Positions 1-8,903 of a stretch of 18,113 bases of DNA are shown piece after piece. Both the position numbers and the translations under genes were made by a program. The stretch's first letter is position 1. Each line of letters opens with the position of its first letter. Under the pieces are notes generated by a model. That model had not been told where the DNA came from and did not search any database. It worked only from the letters and a program-made list of their open reading frames with translations. This DNA is from an uncultured Bacteroides sp. (GTDB lineage Bacteria; Bacteroidota; Bacteroidia; Bacteroidales; Bacteroidaceae): positions 1 to 18,113 of the forward strand of contig CAJJYX010000050.1 in NCBI GenBank assembly GCA_905197435.1. Reading direction: 5' to 3'.

Positions 1-89
1 ATTAGTAAAATAAAGGAGATACCCTGCTCATACATTTTTATGATTTCTTTTTCGTTTGGACCTTCGCACATGATTAGGAGTTTTTCCAT
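1..89 (-). CDS. Hypothetical protein, N-terminal fragment (cut by window edge)
   Basis: Only the first 29 codons are visible; the gene runs off the left edge. The ATG at 89-87 is preceded by AAAAGGAG eight bases upstream, an unusually good ribosome-binding site for this genome, so I trust the start. The peptide begins MEKLLIMCEGPNEKEIIKMY. A hydrophobic strand followed by an EGPNE-type turn resembles the first strand of TOPRIM-like or DUF4276-type proteins (pattern hhhhEGpTE), but 29 residues are too few to assign a family. It lies 84 bp after the PepSY gene on the same strand with no terminator between them, so it could be the last gene of the siderophore operon or an unrelated downstream gene. 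Confidence 0.6.
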   Translation of the reverse strand, partial: MEKLLIMCEGPNEKEIIKMYEQGISFILL

Positions 90-173
90 ACTTTCAACTC
101 CTTTTTAAGCTGCATCAGTTCATCATAATTGACAGCGGTTTGAAATACATTATTATAAAACTGCCTGCTTTTT

Positions 174-1301
174 CTAAGCAACTTTCTTTAATTGTATGTT
201 CGCTTTCCTCCTGCCCTTCCGAATCAATCTGCGAATCCAAAGATAATAGCCCGTCAGCGGCAAACTTGCACCTGTCAAAGCGGCAAGGAAACTCAATATG
301 CGGGTGGTCAGCCCTCCCCAACTGCCTACGTGAACAGAGAATATCCAACCACGGATTTTTCCTGAGGCGTCGGCATCCTTATATAAGGTAATCCCGGTGA
401 TTTCACCGGTACGGGGATTGAACGTATAGCGGTCGGCAGCACGCCTGTTGCCCAACCGATTGAAAGATACCGTGGCAGAACCTTTTGATATGGATATCTG
501 CTTATAATCAGGATTGAGTTCCTTCAGTCCTTCGTAAACCTTCTGCCAGTTTGCAAAAGAAGGGAAAGGCTTTCTTTCGTGGTTTTCACCTCCCGGTCTG
601 CCACCGCTTTGCGTAGTTTCCACTCCGAAAACCTTATAGAAGCCGATGCGATACCAGGAGAAAGACCATGTCAGTCCCGTAAGCGCCATGACCAACAGAA
701 GAATCAACGTGTACATGCCGCCTGCCACATGCAGGTCGTACCAGAACCGGCGCCCACCTTTATTGGCAACAATCTTCAGACTATTCTTCAAAGCCTTTTT
801 TGTACGGGGCCACCAGATGATAATACCCGATATCAGGACAAAGACAAACATCAGCGTGGCGGTGCCCACAATCATTTTCCCCCAGAAAATACCTCCATCG
901 GGCCTCATGCTGTCCAGCAACCAGCGGTGCAAGCGAAACATGGTCATGAAAAACGGTGCACGCTCATATTTGCCCTTTATCACGCCCGTATACTGGTCTA
1001 CATAGATGGAAGCACGGCGAGGTTTGGACAGGTTCACTTGCCAGGCACGCTCCGGATCGGACGATGCAGTGATACCCGTCACAGAGACACTGTCCGGCAG
1101 AGTAGCGGATACTTTTTCGACCACCTTGTCCATGGGAAGCGGTGCCGGCCCGACTTTCTCCACATAGTAGAGGCCGCGGCGGCAGAGCTCCATTACCTCA
1201 GTCTCGAATACCAGCATGGCTCCGGAGAAACAGATGAGGGTAATCAGCAGCCCGAAGGGGACTGAAAGCCATAAATGTATCTTGCGAAAAACTTTCTTCA
1301 T
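174..1301 (-). CDS. xusC: PepSY-associated TM helix protein, putative siderophore reductase (XusC-like)
   Basis: This 375-residue inner-membrane protein of the PepSY_TM family has an N-terminal membrane helix (about 12-34), a periplasmic PepSY-type region, two central helices (near GTATLMFVFVLISG and GGMYTLILLLVMALTG) and a last helix near the C terminus (FLAALTGASLPLTGYYLW), ending in a basic tail. Histidines sit at the helix ends (KIHLWLS, RLHRWLL, YDLHVAGG, FSVHVGSW), as expected for haem-binding PepSY-TM reductases such as FoxB. The likely role is reduction of ferric siderophore to release Fe(II); this is inferred from the family and neighbours. Only 7 bp separate it from the upstream lipoprotein gene, so they are probably cotranscribed. 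Its position as third gene matches BT2063 (xusC) of B. thetaiotaomicron. The family call is firm; the symbol rests on synteny. Confidence 0.82.
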   Translation of the reverse strand: MKKVFRKIHLWLSVPFGLLITLICFSGAMLVFETEVMELCRRGLYYVEKVGPAPLPMDKVVEKVSATLPDSVSVTGITASSDPERAWQVNLSKPRRASIYVDQYTGVIKGKYERAPFFMTMFRLHRWLLDSMRPDGGIFWGKMIVGTATLMFVFVLISGIIIWWPRTKKALKNSLKIVANKGGRRFWYDLHVAGGMYTLILLLVMALTGLTWSFSWYRIGFYKVFGVETTQSGGRPGGENHERKPFPSFANWQKVYEGLKELNPDYKQISISKGSATVSFNRLGNRRAADRYTFNPRTGEITGITLYKDADASGKIRGWIFSVHVGSWGGLTTRILSFLAALTGASLPLTGYYLWIRRLIRKGRRKANIQLKKVA

Positions 1302-1308
1302 AGGAGCT

Positions 1309-2712
1309 TTATTCCAGTTTACCTACACCGTTCAGTTGGGTTGCATTGACAACCAGGCCTTTGGTAGCCGTTGCATTGGCAGGGTCTACCTTATAGATGG
1401 CGGGATAGCCGGAAGAGGTAGTGACTGCCACATATGCGTTGCCATTTTCCATGTACGGGGTATTACCAAAGCCGGAAACATCACTTGGAAGGCCGTTTAC
1501 ATAAGTCAAAGTTCCGGTTGAAGCATTGAATACGGCTAGTTGATCGGCTACCTTTGCTGCATCCGTAATTTCTTTATCGTACATCAACAGCAAGAAATAA
1601 CTGCCGGAGATGTACCAACTGCGCATGAAGGAGTGTCCGTTCGCCTTTTCTTCGAGGTTGTAGTAGTAGCCGGCATCAAATTCTTCCGTTTTTGTATCGA
1701 TACGCACCACTCCGGCAGGCAACGTTGTCTGCTGGCGGACATCGGTCATGGCCTTGGCATAGCTCGGAGAAAAAACATATACATAGCCGTCGTCAGCAAG
1801 CCAGTTCATCTGGTAGTACTGTGACTTCATGCGCCCGGCGGCATAACTGATTTTGTTTGTGGTAATGTACTTATAAGAGCTAAGTGTCCGGTCGCTGAAG
1901 ATAGCGATATGGCATTCATTGGGATACTGCGTCCACTGCAACTCATCCTTATAATAGGCACTGCTGTTACTACCGCCCGATTCTGTCTTAATCAAATCTT
2001 CATTACCCGGAAGCACCCACTTGTAGCTACCGTCCTCATTCTTCTGAATGCCACCGTACTGGCTCAATCCCATGGGAATGGCTGCCGCATAAACCTTGTT
2101 GCCCACCTGCTCGATGCCCGCCAAAGTTACGAACTCGCCGTTACCCAAGAAGTTTTCGGAGAGGAAGGGCGTTTCCTCGGTTACAGAGTTGTTGGTATAA
2201 GTCTGTTTGTCGACATCCAGATAGGAGATGAGGAAAGACTTCGGAGTATATCCGTTTTCATCGTTCATTTCCGTCGGCCCAGCACCTGTAGAGGTGGTCA
2301 TGATGTACTCGTTATAGTAGCCGTAGGTGGTGAAACGGTTGACGTGATACTCCTGGGTACGTTTTTCCGGTTCATTGCCGGCATTCATGACGAACGACTG
2401 AGTAGTACCTGCATTACCCTGATTATAGTTCAAGGCATACAGATATTTGTTCCCGTAGAACACCCAGTAAGTAGCCCCGTCATTCACAAGTCCATTGCCG
2501 GCAGCAGTAATTTCACCGCTTTCCAGAGACTCGGCCGTCAGCAGGACGGGAACGGAACTGCCCGAAACAATAGCCGTGGCAGCTATCACATAGTTACCCT
2601 TCGAACCGGAACCGGAGCCGGAACCCGGTTCATCAGTGGCCGTACAAGATATTAAAGCCATTCCGGTCATTGCCATTGCAAAGAGACCGGACAAAAAATA
2701 ATTCTTCTTCAT
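1309..2712 (-). CDS. xusB: DUF4374 surface lipoprotein, putative siderophore-binding protein (XusB-like)
   Basis: This is a 467-residue lipoprotein with a type II signal peptide: a hydrophobic core, then ALISC with the lipidated Cys at residue 23. A flexible Gly/Ser linker follows (GSGSGSGS, about 30-37). Acidic residues just after the Cys (TATDEP) loosely resemble a Bacteroides surface-export signal. The rest is rich in beta strands and aromatic residues and carries typical DUF4374 stretches ([30 protein letters not shown]). In B. thetaiotaomicron the DUF4374 protein XusB (BT2064) binds ferric enterobactin-type siderophores with the receptor XusA, which fits the gene order here. It starts 43 bp after the receptor stop, and that gap contains an ATAGGTAT motif also found upstream of the operon. 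The exact ligand cannot be read from the sequence. Confidence 0.82.
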   Translation of the reverse strand: MKKNYFLSGLFAMAMTGMALISCTATDEPGSGSGSGSKGNYVIAATAIVSGSSVPVLLTAESLESGEITAAGNGLVNDGATYWVFYGNKYLYALNYNQGNAGTTQSFVMNAGNEPEKRTQEYHVNRFTTYGYYNEYIMTTSTGAGPTEMNDENGYTPKSFLISYLDVDKQTYTNNSVTEETPFLSENFLGNGEFVTLAGIEQVGNKVYAAAIPMGLSQYGGIQKNEDGSYKWVLPGNEDLIKTESGGSNSSAYYKDELQWTQYPNECHIAIFSDRTLSSYKYITTNKISYAAGRMKSQYYQMNWLADDGYVYVFSPSYAKAMTDVRQQTTLPAGVVRIDTKTEEFDAGYYYNLEEKANGHSFMRSWYISGSYFLLLMYDKEITDAAKVADQLAVFNASTGTLTYVNGLPSDVSGFGNTPYMENGNAYVAVTTSSGYPAIYKVDPANATATKGLVVNATQLNGVGKLE

Positions 2713-2755
2713 TTGTTCTTTTTATTAATTATACCTATTAAAAACATTATATCTG

Positions 2756-5146
2756 TCAATCACCAAAATGTATGCGTACCTTGCCATAGAATGCACGTCC
2801 AGCTTTCTGAAGACTGAAGTTGTCATACAAATCCTCATTCGTGAAGTTGCGGCATTCGAACGAGATGTTATAGCGGCCATTCTTCAAACCATAGCTCAAT
2901 GCCAGGTTGTGTGAGAACTGGTCGGGCACCATGAAATCGTTGTTCTTGCTACCGATGGCCTGTGAATAGTAGGAGAAGCTGTGCATGTACTGGTTGTCGT
3001 AAGTCAAGGATAGCATACTCCCTTTCTTCCAGAGGTTGCGCCAATAGAAGTTCACGTCAAAATCAGCAAACTGATAGGGCACATTGGGAATGCGCGCCTT
3101 ATAGCCGAGGTTTTCCACAGAGTTGCCGGTACTGCCGATCTGCATTTTCTCATTGTCGCGCACATTCATCTGCGTGAAGTTGCCGCCCATGCTCAGCCAG
3201 CGTCCGAAGCCATAGCGCGCCGATACATTGTACCCTTTCGTCAGCACCTTGCCGTAGTTGGCATAAGTGGCGCCTTCTTTTCCACCGCTCAAGTCCTGAA
3301 TATTACGCTGTATATAATCCTTTGTATTGCGGTATACCACACCGCCTTCCACGTAGACGGAATGTTTTCCAAAACTCCGGGAATAATTCAGGTTCAGGTT
3401 GATGTTATCACTATTCTCGGGGCGAATGCCGATGTCTCCACTCTCCAGGTCTTCATCACCAAACATCTCTTCGATAGTGGGTAAACGATAGGCCTTTTCA
3501 TAAGAAAGCTTTGCCTGCAAACCGGGCTGGATGAAATAGGTTCCGGCAGCACCATATCCCCAAGAGTCTACTGCGCGGCTGGTACGCACATAATTGCTGC
3601 CTGTACCGTCCTCGGCTATGGGTCCTGCCACATACTGACGGTAGTACTTGCCGAATGTCGAGAAGTTCCACTTTTCAGAAGGCATCAAGCGGTAGGACAA
3701 ACCGGAAATATTCTTGCGGGTCTGCTTGGCGATGGCATCCGTCTGTTCTTCTACGGCCAGCAACGAAGTATTGTCACGTTGGAAAGCGTTCAGCACATGA
3801 TTGAAAGTCAGCATGTGGACTCCGGCAATGCGATAATTCAGTGTCAATGTACTGTTCCAATTGTTATTGTCGGCACGGGAATACTGGCGCGACTGTTCGC
3901 CGGGACTGTTCAGCGAATGCTTCTCACCAAGCCAGTTGTATTCGTAGCGGGCAGTATCCACATTCGTAGTGGCATTACGGTTATAGTTGGCAGTCAGCAC
4001 CATGTCCAGCCCCTTGATTATCAAGTTACGTTTGCTGTATTCCATCGAAGGCATCAGTGAATGACCGAAACGGTGCTTTTCTCCGAAGACAGTTTTCTGG
4101 CGTACGCCGGTCTGTATATCCTTGTACATGTGCGAATAGGTGAAACCGAACATCAACCGGTCTGCCCAGTTTTTGTCCACAATACCCACTTTGGCCACAA
4201 TGGCTTCGTTGTGATAAGTATCATTGAACCGTTTCACGCGCACCTTCTCACTCTCGTTGAAGCTGCCCGTCTCAAAGTTCTTCACCGGAGCATTCACATG
4301 ATAGTCGTTGTCCGAATAATTTTGGAAAGCATTGATTTCATAGCTGAAACCGTTCTTGAAAGTCTGTCCGAAGTTGACGTATGAGCGGTGGGTATTGAAC
4401 GAACCGTAAGAATAGGAAGCGTCCAGGAACCAGTTCCGACGTCTCTTGTTGGTCACAATATTGATGACACCGCCAATGGCATCCGTCCCGAAGCCTACGG
4501 GAACAACACCTTTGTATACCTCTATACGGTCGGCAAAGTTCACCGGAATATTGTTCAGGCTGAAGGAACTTCCCACACCTTCCTGTGGCACGCCATCAAT
4601 GAACACCTTGACGTGCTTCCCACTAAAACCATCCAGCATAAGCTGCATGTCCGAGCCTACCCCACCCGACTCACGAAGCTTCATGCCCGGAGCCTTGGTC
4701 AAGGCATCGCTCAGGTTCTTCGTGGTATTCTGAAGTTCCTTCGTATCGACTGCCACAGCATTGAATGCCGAGCTTTTCACCCGGCTCACTCCGGTAGAAA
4801 CGATGGTCACCTCATCCAGTTGTTGTGTTTCGGGAGCGATGGTTATGTCCAGCTTTATCCGCTCATCATTAACCAGTTTCACTTTCTTCTCCACCTTTGT
4901 ATAACCCACGGCAGACACTACCAATGTGTAGTCTCCGGCAGGTGCCTTGATGTGATAGAGACCTTCCTGATTTGTGGTCCCGCCATAACTTGTTCCTTTC
5001 AAATAAACAGTCGCAAAATCCACCGTTTCTTTTTCCGTAGAGATGATCCTACCCGAAATCATCCCTCCTCCTCTCTGTGAATGCACAGACAGAGAAACCA
5101 ACAGAAAGAAAAACAGAAGAGAAAATTTAATTGTATACGTTTTCAA
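2756..5146 (-). CDS. xusA: TonB-dependent siderophore receptor (XusA-like)
   Basis: This outer-membrane active transporter has, in order, a signal peptide (1-24, ending VHSQ), a carboxypeptidase-D regulatory-like domain (about 30-105, ISGRI through GYTKVEKKV), a plug (about 130-235, including VFIDGVPQEG and RIEVYKGVVPVGFGTDAIGG) and a 22-strand barrel ending in a typical terminal strand (FYGKVRIHFGD). There is no upstream ATG. I chose TTG at 5146-5144, which gives a normal signal peptide (MKTYTIKFSLL) and 796 residues. The longer reading from TTG at 5185 would start inside the predicted -7 promoter box, so it is unlikely. It is the first gene of a three-gene operon with a DUF4374 lipoprotein and a PepSY-TM protein, matching xusABC. 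The receptor class is certain; the siderophore substrate is inferred from synteny. Confidence 0.85.
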   Translation of the reverse strand: MKTYTIKFSLLFFFLLVSLSVHSQRGGGMISGRIISTEKETVDFATVYLKGTSYGGTTNQEGLYHIKAPAGDYTLVVSAVGYTKVEKKVKLVNDERIKLDITIAPETQQLDEVTIVSTGVSRVKSSAFNAVAVDTKELQNTTKNLSDALTKAPGMKLRESGGVGSDMQLMLDGFSGKHVKVFIDGVPQEGVGSSFSLNNIPVNFADRIEVYKGVVPVGFGTDAIGGVINIVTNKRRRNWFLDASYSYGSFNTHRSYVNFGQTFKNGFSYEINAFQNYSDNDYHVNAPVKNFETGSFNESEKVRVKRFNDTYHNEAIVAKVGIVDKNWADRLMFGFTYSHMYKDIQTGVRQKTVFGEKHRFGHSLMPSMEYSKRNLIIKGLDMVLTANYNRNATTNVDTARYEYNWLGEKHSLNSPGEQSRQYSRADNNNWNSTLTLNYRIAGVHMLTFNHVLNAFQRDNTSLLAVEEQTDAIAKQTRKNISGLSYRLMPSEKWNFSTFGKYYRQYVAGPIAEDGTGSNYVRTSRAVDSWGYGAAGTYFIQPGLQAKLSYEKAYRLPTIEEMFGDEDLESGDIGIRPENSDNINLNLNYSRSFGKHSVYVEGGVVYRNTKDYIQRNIQDLSGGKEGATYANYGKVLTKGYNVSARYGFGRWLSMGGNFTQMNVRDNEKMQIGSTGNSVENLGYKARIPNVPYQFADFDVNFYWRNLWKKGSMLSLTYDNQYMHSFSYYSQAIGSKNNDFMVPDQFSHNLALSYGLKNGRYNISFECRNFTNEDLYDNFSLQKAGRAFYGKVRIHFGD

Positions 5147-5182
5147 ATTTATAATAATTATAATGTTGCTATTAAACCGACG

Positions 5183-5213
5183 CAAAGGTCATCATTAACA
5201 GCCAGTCACACAA
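5183..5213 (-). promoter_or_regulatory. Predicted promoter of the siderophore operon
   Basis: On the minus strand the -7 box is GACCTTTG (5190-5183; consensus TAnnTTTG, one mismatch) and the -33 element is TTG (5213-5211), separated by 20 bp. This is normal spacing for the Bacteroidetes primary sigma factor. The transcript would begin roughly at 5175, leaving an AT-rich leader of about 30 nt before the TTG start at 5146. Confidence 0.6.
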
Positions 5214-5275
5214 TCGCTTATTATAGGTAATTGCATGAAATAGCTCTAACGTATATATCCTACTACACAATCACC

Positions 5276-5294
5276 ATTGATAGGTATTATCAAT
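5276..5294. promoter_or_regulatory. Perfect 19-bp palindrome, candidate operator (Fur-box-like)
   Basis: Arms ATTGATA and TATCAAT (7 bp each, perfect) flank a 5-bp centre GGTAT. The size and AT-rich dyad fit a Fur-type or similar dimeric regulator, and the site lies between a divergent iron-uptake operon and eno. It is about 63 bp upstream of the -33 element of the receptor gene and about 54 bp upstream of that of eno, so its position does not say which gene it serves. ATAGGTA inside it recurs at 5223 and 5341. The link to Fur is inference. Confidence 0.4.
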
Positions 5295-5344
5295 AATAAA
5301 TCTAAAAAAAGAGGAATCGGGAAATCTAAAAACCCCATTTATAG

Positions 5345-6706
<1,362 letters not shown>

Positions 6707-6736
6707 CTCTTTGTAGTGAATAAGTCATAAAGAGGG

Positions 6737-6768
6737 AATAGCGTCTTTGAGAAAAGACGCTATTTTTT
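6737..6768 (+). terminator. Rho-independent terminator of eno
   Basis: A perfect 12-bp stem (AATAGCGTCTTT, 737-748, with AAAGACGCTATT, 753-764; add 6000) has the tetraloop GAGA and a run of T at its 3' end (6763-6768). It starts 30 bp after the eno stop. Confidence 0.9.
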
Positions 6769-6819
6769 GTGCCTACAAATGCTGCATAGCTATTTACAGA
6801 AGCCATTCCAAGCAGTATC

Positions 6820-7281
6820 TTATTCACGGTTCATCAAACGATGCTCCGCCATCTGCTCGAACTTCGTGCCTGGACGTCCGTAATTGACATACGGGTAAAT
6901 GGAGATGCCGCCACGCGGAGTAAAGATACCCGTCACCTCGATATACTTAGGGTCCATCAAGCGAATGAGGTCTTTCATTATGATATTCACGCAGTCTTCA
7001 TGGAAAGCACCGTGATTGCGGAAACTGAATAGGTAGAGTTTCAAACTTTTGCTCTCCACCATCTTGACATCGGGGATATAGCAAATACGGATTTCTGCAA
7101 AATCCGGTTGCCCCGTGATGGGACAAAGACTGGTGAATTCGGGACAATTGAAACGCACCCAGTAGTCATTGCCGGGATGCTTGTTATCAAACGCCTCCAA
7201 TACTTCGGGCGCATAGTCCTGACGGTATTCTGTTTTTCTTCCCAAAAGGGAAAGTTGGTCTTTCAATTCTGTCATAGCCAT
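6820..7281 (-). CDS. queF: NADPH-dependent 7-cyano-7-deazaguanine (preQ0) reductase
   Basis: QueF reduces the nitrile preQ0 to the amine preQ1 in queuosine (tRNA wobble base) biosynthesis. At 153 residues it is the short, unimodular type, as in Bacillus. It has the nucleophilic Cys53 and the acid Asp60 in [12 protein letters not shown], and the QueF motif in [16 protein letters not shown], which contributes to NADPH and substrate binding. The Glu (EHR) near the C terminus is also typical. It starts 25 bp after queC on the same strand, so it is the last gene of the queuosine cluster. A second ATG two codons downstream (7275) is an alternative start. Confidence 0.96.
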   Translation of the reverse strand: MAMTELKDQLSLLGRKTEYRQDYAPEVLEAFDNKHPGNDYWVRFNCPEFTSLCPITGQPDFAEIRICYIPDVKMVESKSLKLYLFSFRNHGAFHEDCVNIIMKDLIRLMDPKYIEVTGIFTPRGGISIYPYVNYGRPGTKFEQMAEHRLMNRE

Positions 7282-7306
7282 CTATTTTTAGTGATACGAG
7301 TGTGCT

Positions 7307-7972
7307 TCATTTAGTAGAAGCCAAATATTTTTCCAATCCTTCTCTGCGCAACTTACATGCCGGACAGTGTCCACAACCGTCTCCCGGGATGCCGTTATAA
7401 CAAGTCAACGTTTCGTGACGTATAAGTTCGAGCACTCCCAGTTCATCTGCCAGCGCCCAAGTTTCCGCCTTGTCTATCCACATCAACGGGGTATGCAACA
7501 CGAATTGCTCGTCCATAGCCAAGTTCAGCGTCACGTTGAGCGACTTAATGAAAGCATTCCGGCAATCGGGATAGCCGCTAAAGTCTGTCTGCGAAACTCC
7601 CGTCACAATATGGTTAATCCCCCGCTCGCGGGCATAGACAGCAGCTATGCTCAGAAAAAACAGGTTGCGTCCCGGTACAAAAGTATTCGGAAAGCTGTCC
7701 GCCGGTTTTTCCCGGTCCATCAACATGCCGGTATCTGTCAATGAATTATGCCCCAAACGGCCGATGAAGGAAACATCCATTACTTCAAATTCCACACCTG
7801 CCTTACGGGCAATTTTTCTCGCCAACTCCACTTCCTTCTGATGCTTCTGCCCATACAGAAAACTAAGTGCATATACTTTCTTAAATTCACGTTTTGCCCA
7901 AAAGAGGCAAGTGGTCGAGTCCTGCCCGCCACTGAACACCACCAAAGCGGCATCCTTATTCATCTTGTTCAT
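7307..7972 (-). CDS. queC: 7-cyano-7-deazaguanine (preQ0) synthase
   Basis: QueC makes preQ0 from 7-carboxy-7-deazaguanine, ATP and ammonia, one step before QueF. The 221-residue protein has the PP-loop ATP pyrophosphatase motif SGGQDSTTC near the N terminus (about 15-23) and the C-terminal zinc site of four Cys (C-x8-C-x2-C-x2-C) in the stretch CYNG to [10 protein letters not shown]. The region [16 protein letters not shown] is also characteristic. The start at 7972 gives [12 protein letters not shown]; the ATG at 7963 would remove three residues and cannot be excluded. It lies between the transporter gene (146 bp away, across a GC-rich repeat) and queF (25 bp). I found no good promoter of its own, so readthrough from the transporter is likely. 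Confidence 0.97.
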   Translation of the reverse strand: MNKMNKDAALVVFSGGQDSTTCLFWAKREFKKVYALSFLYGQKHQKEVELARKIARKAGVEFEVMDVSFIGRLGHNSLTDTGMLMDREKPADSFPNTFVPGRNLFFLSIAAVYARERGINHIVTGVSQTDFSGYPDCRNAFIKSLNVTLNLAMDEQFVLHTPLMWIDKAETWALADELGVLELIRHETLTCYNGIPGDGCGHCPACKLRREGLEKYLASTK

Positions 7973-7983
7973 CTGTAATTTAG

Positions 7984-8077
7984 CCTCTCCCCCAACCTCT
8001 CCCCCGTAGGGAGGGGAATAGAGACAGCTTTGCTAATTATTGTTTGACAAAGTAGCCGATTCTCCCTTCCCTACGGG
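7984..8077. repeat. GC-rich intergenic repeat with direct and inverted copies (REP-like)
   Basis: Two direct copies of CCTCTCCCCC (7984-7993, 7996-8005) are followed by CCCGTAGGGAGGGG (8003-8016). Its inverted partner is CCCTTCCCTACGGG (8064-8077), matching at 13 of 14 positions, and about 47 bp separate the arms. It fills the 146-bp gap between the transporter gene and queC. C/G-rich elements with a CCCGTAGGG core are, from memory, common between genes in Bacteroidetes, but I cannot check copy number here. In RNA it could fold and affect expression of queC and queF. Confidence 0.55.
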
Positions 8078-8118
8078 TGAAGGCAACAGAATCAGCTCTG
8101 ATTCACGGAGTAATTGAT

Positions 8119-8799
8119 TTAAATATCCCCTACCCTCCACACTTTGTAAGAGATGCCTTCATCATAGACATCGCTTCCATCTATCCGCTTAATGGCTTTT
8201 ACCACACGGATAGTCACGGGAAGTATCACCACTTCGTACATGGACTTCAGCAGAATCTGGATGCACATCATCACCAGCAACTCCTGCCATGCGATGATTC
8301 CTCCGAATGCCACCGGAAAGAAAATCAACGAGTCCGCTGTTTCGCCAACCACCGTCGACCAAATGGCACGTGCGGAGAAGTTGCGCCCGTTGCTTGCCAG
8401 CTTCATGCGGCTCATCACGTAGGCATTCAGAAAAGAACCTACCAAAAATGCCGTCAGACTGGCTATGACAATACGGGGTGCCATTCCGAAGACAAAATTG
8501 AAATGCGCAGCACCATCCCAGAAAGGAGCGGCAGGCAACGCCACAGCTATCAATCCCAGCATCACCACAAAAAAGTTCATGGCAAAACCGCTCCAGATTA
8601 TCAGGCGCGCTTTACGAAAGCCCCAAACCTCGGCTATGCAATCGTTGATAATATAAGAAATAGGAAAGACCAGCAATCCGGCTGTTACGGTAATACCAAA
8701 AACCTGGATAACTTTAGTCTCAAGAAGATTCGCTGCAATCAGGCAGACATTGAACAAAATGCCCAGCAGCATAAAAGGTACAGATACTTTTTGCTTCAT
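8119..8799 (-). CDS. yhhQ: Queuosine precursor transporter (YhhQ/VUT family)
   Basis: This 226-residue integral membrane protein of the VUT/DUF165 (COG1738) family has about six hydrophobic helices. The first is FMLLGILFNVCLIAANLL; others lie around TVTAGLLVFPISYIINDC, FAMNFFVVMLGLIAVALP and VIASLTAFLVGSFLNAY. Family hallmarks include the conserved E/W of the second helix region (IAEVWGFRKAR) and AIWSTVVGETADSLIFF. E. coli YhhQ imports preQ0 and preQ1. Being first in a cluster with queC and queF supports the same role. Its leader (8800-8865) resembles a preQ1-I riboswitch, and a good promoter lies at 8872-8903. The ATG at 8799 is only one base from an AGGAG motif, too close for an ordinary Shine-Dalgarno, so translation may not depend on that motif or the start may differ. 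Confidence 0.9.
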   Translation of the reverse strand: MKQKVSVPFMLLGILFNVCLIAANLLETKVIQVFGITVTAGLLVFPISYIINDCIAEVWGFRKARLIIWSGFAMNFFVVMLGLIAVALPAAPFWDGAAHFNFVFGMAPRIVIASLTAFLVGSFLNAYVMSRMKLASNGRNFSARAIWSTVVGETADSLIFFPVAFGGIIAWQELLVMMCIQILLKSMYEVVILPVTIRVVKAIKRIDGSDVYDEGISYKVWRVGDI

Positions 8800-8800
8800 A

Positions 8801-8848
8801 CTCCTGTTTTTTACGTGGTGTTCTAGAATACACGACCGCTATTCGCGG
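8801..8848 (-). promoter_or_regulatory. Candidate class I preQ1 riboswitch in the yhhQ leader
   Basis: Read on the minus strand, an upstream hairpin (CCGC 8848-8845 with GCGG 8839-8836) is followed by a P1 stem CGUG (8834-8831) with CACG (8817-8814). P1 encloses the 13-nt loop UAUUCUAGAACAC. Then come U, six A residues (8812-8807) and CAGGAG, which abuts the start codon. The B. subtilis preQ1-I aptamer has loop UUCUAGCUACAC and tail AAAAAAC. The shared parts are UUCUAG, ACAC, the Cyt just before the 3' P1 strand (the preQ1-pairing C), and six A then C. Loop G pairs with the tail C, and loop C with tail G, which would mask AGGAG when ligand is bound. Weak points are the 4-bp P1 and an alternative hairpin GUGU/ACAC. 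Confidence 0.55.
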
Positions 8849-8871
8849 CATCATACATTTTTAATCGGCTG

Positions 8872-8903
8872 CAAAGATACAACAAGTTTTGCAAATGAAC
8901 AAA
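8872..8903 (-). promoter_or_regulatory. Predicted promoter of the queuosine cluster
   Basis: On the minus strand the -33 element TTTG (8903-8900), 20 bp, and the -7 box TATCTTTG (8879-8872) match the Bacteroidetes consensus perfectly. The transcript would begin near 8865, giving a leader of about 65 nt that contains the candidate riboswitch. Confidence 0.8.

Noticed and set aside
579..1265. 228-codon open frame on the plus strand opposite the PepSY gene
   Set aside because: It is antisense to a clear PepSY-TM gene, has no signal, domain or promoter, and its Cys/His-rich, patternless composition is that of a shadow frame.
1909..2655. 248-codon plus-strand frame opposite the DUF4374 gene
   Set aside because: It is the complement of an intact lipoprotein gene; hydrophobic runs arise from the reverse of Gly/Ser/Thr-rich codons. 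No independent support.
4388..5080. 230-codon plus-strand frame opposite the receptor gene
   Set aside because: It lies fully inside the TonB receptor, with no ribosome-binding site or recognisable domain.
8077..8826. 249-codon plus-strand frame opposite the transporter gene
   Set aside because: His/Gln-rich, no domain, antisense to a well-supported six-helix transporter and running across its promoter leader.
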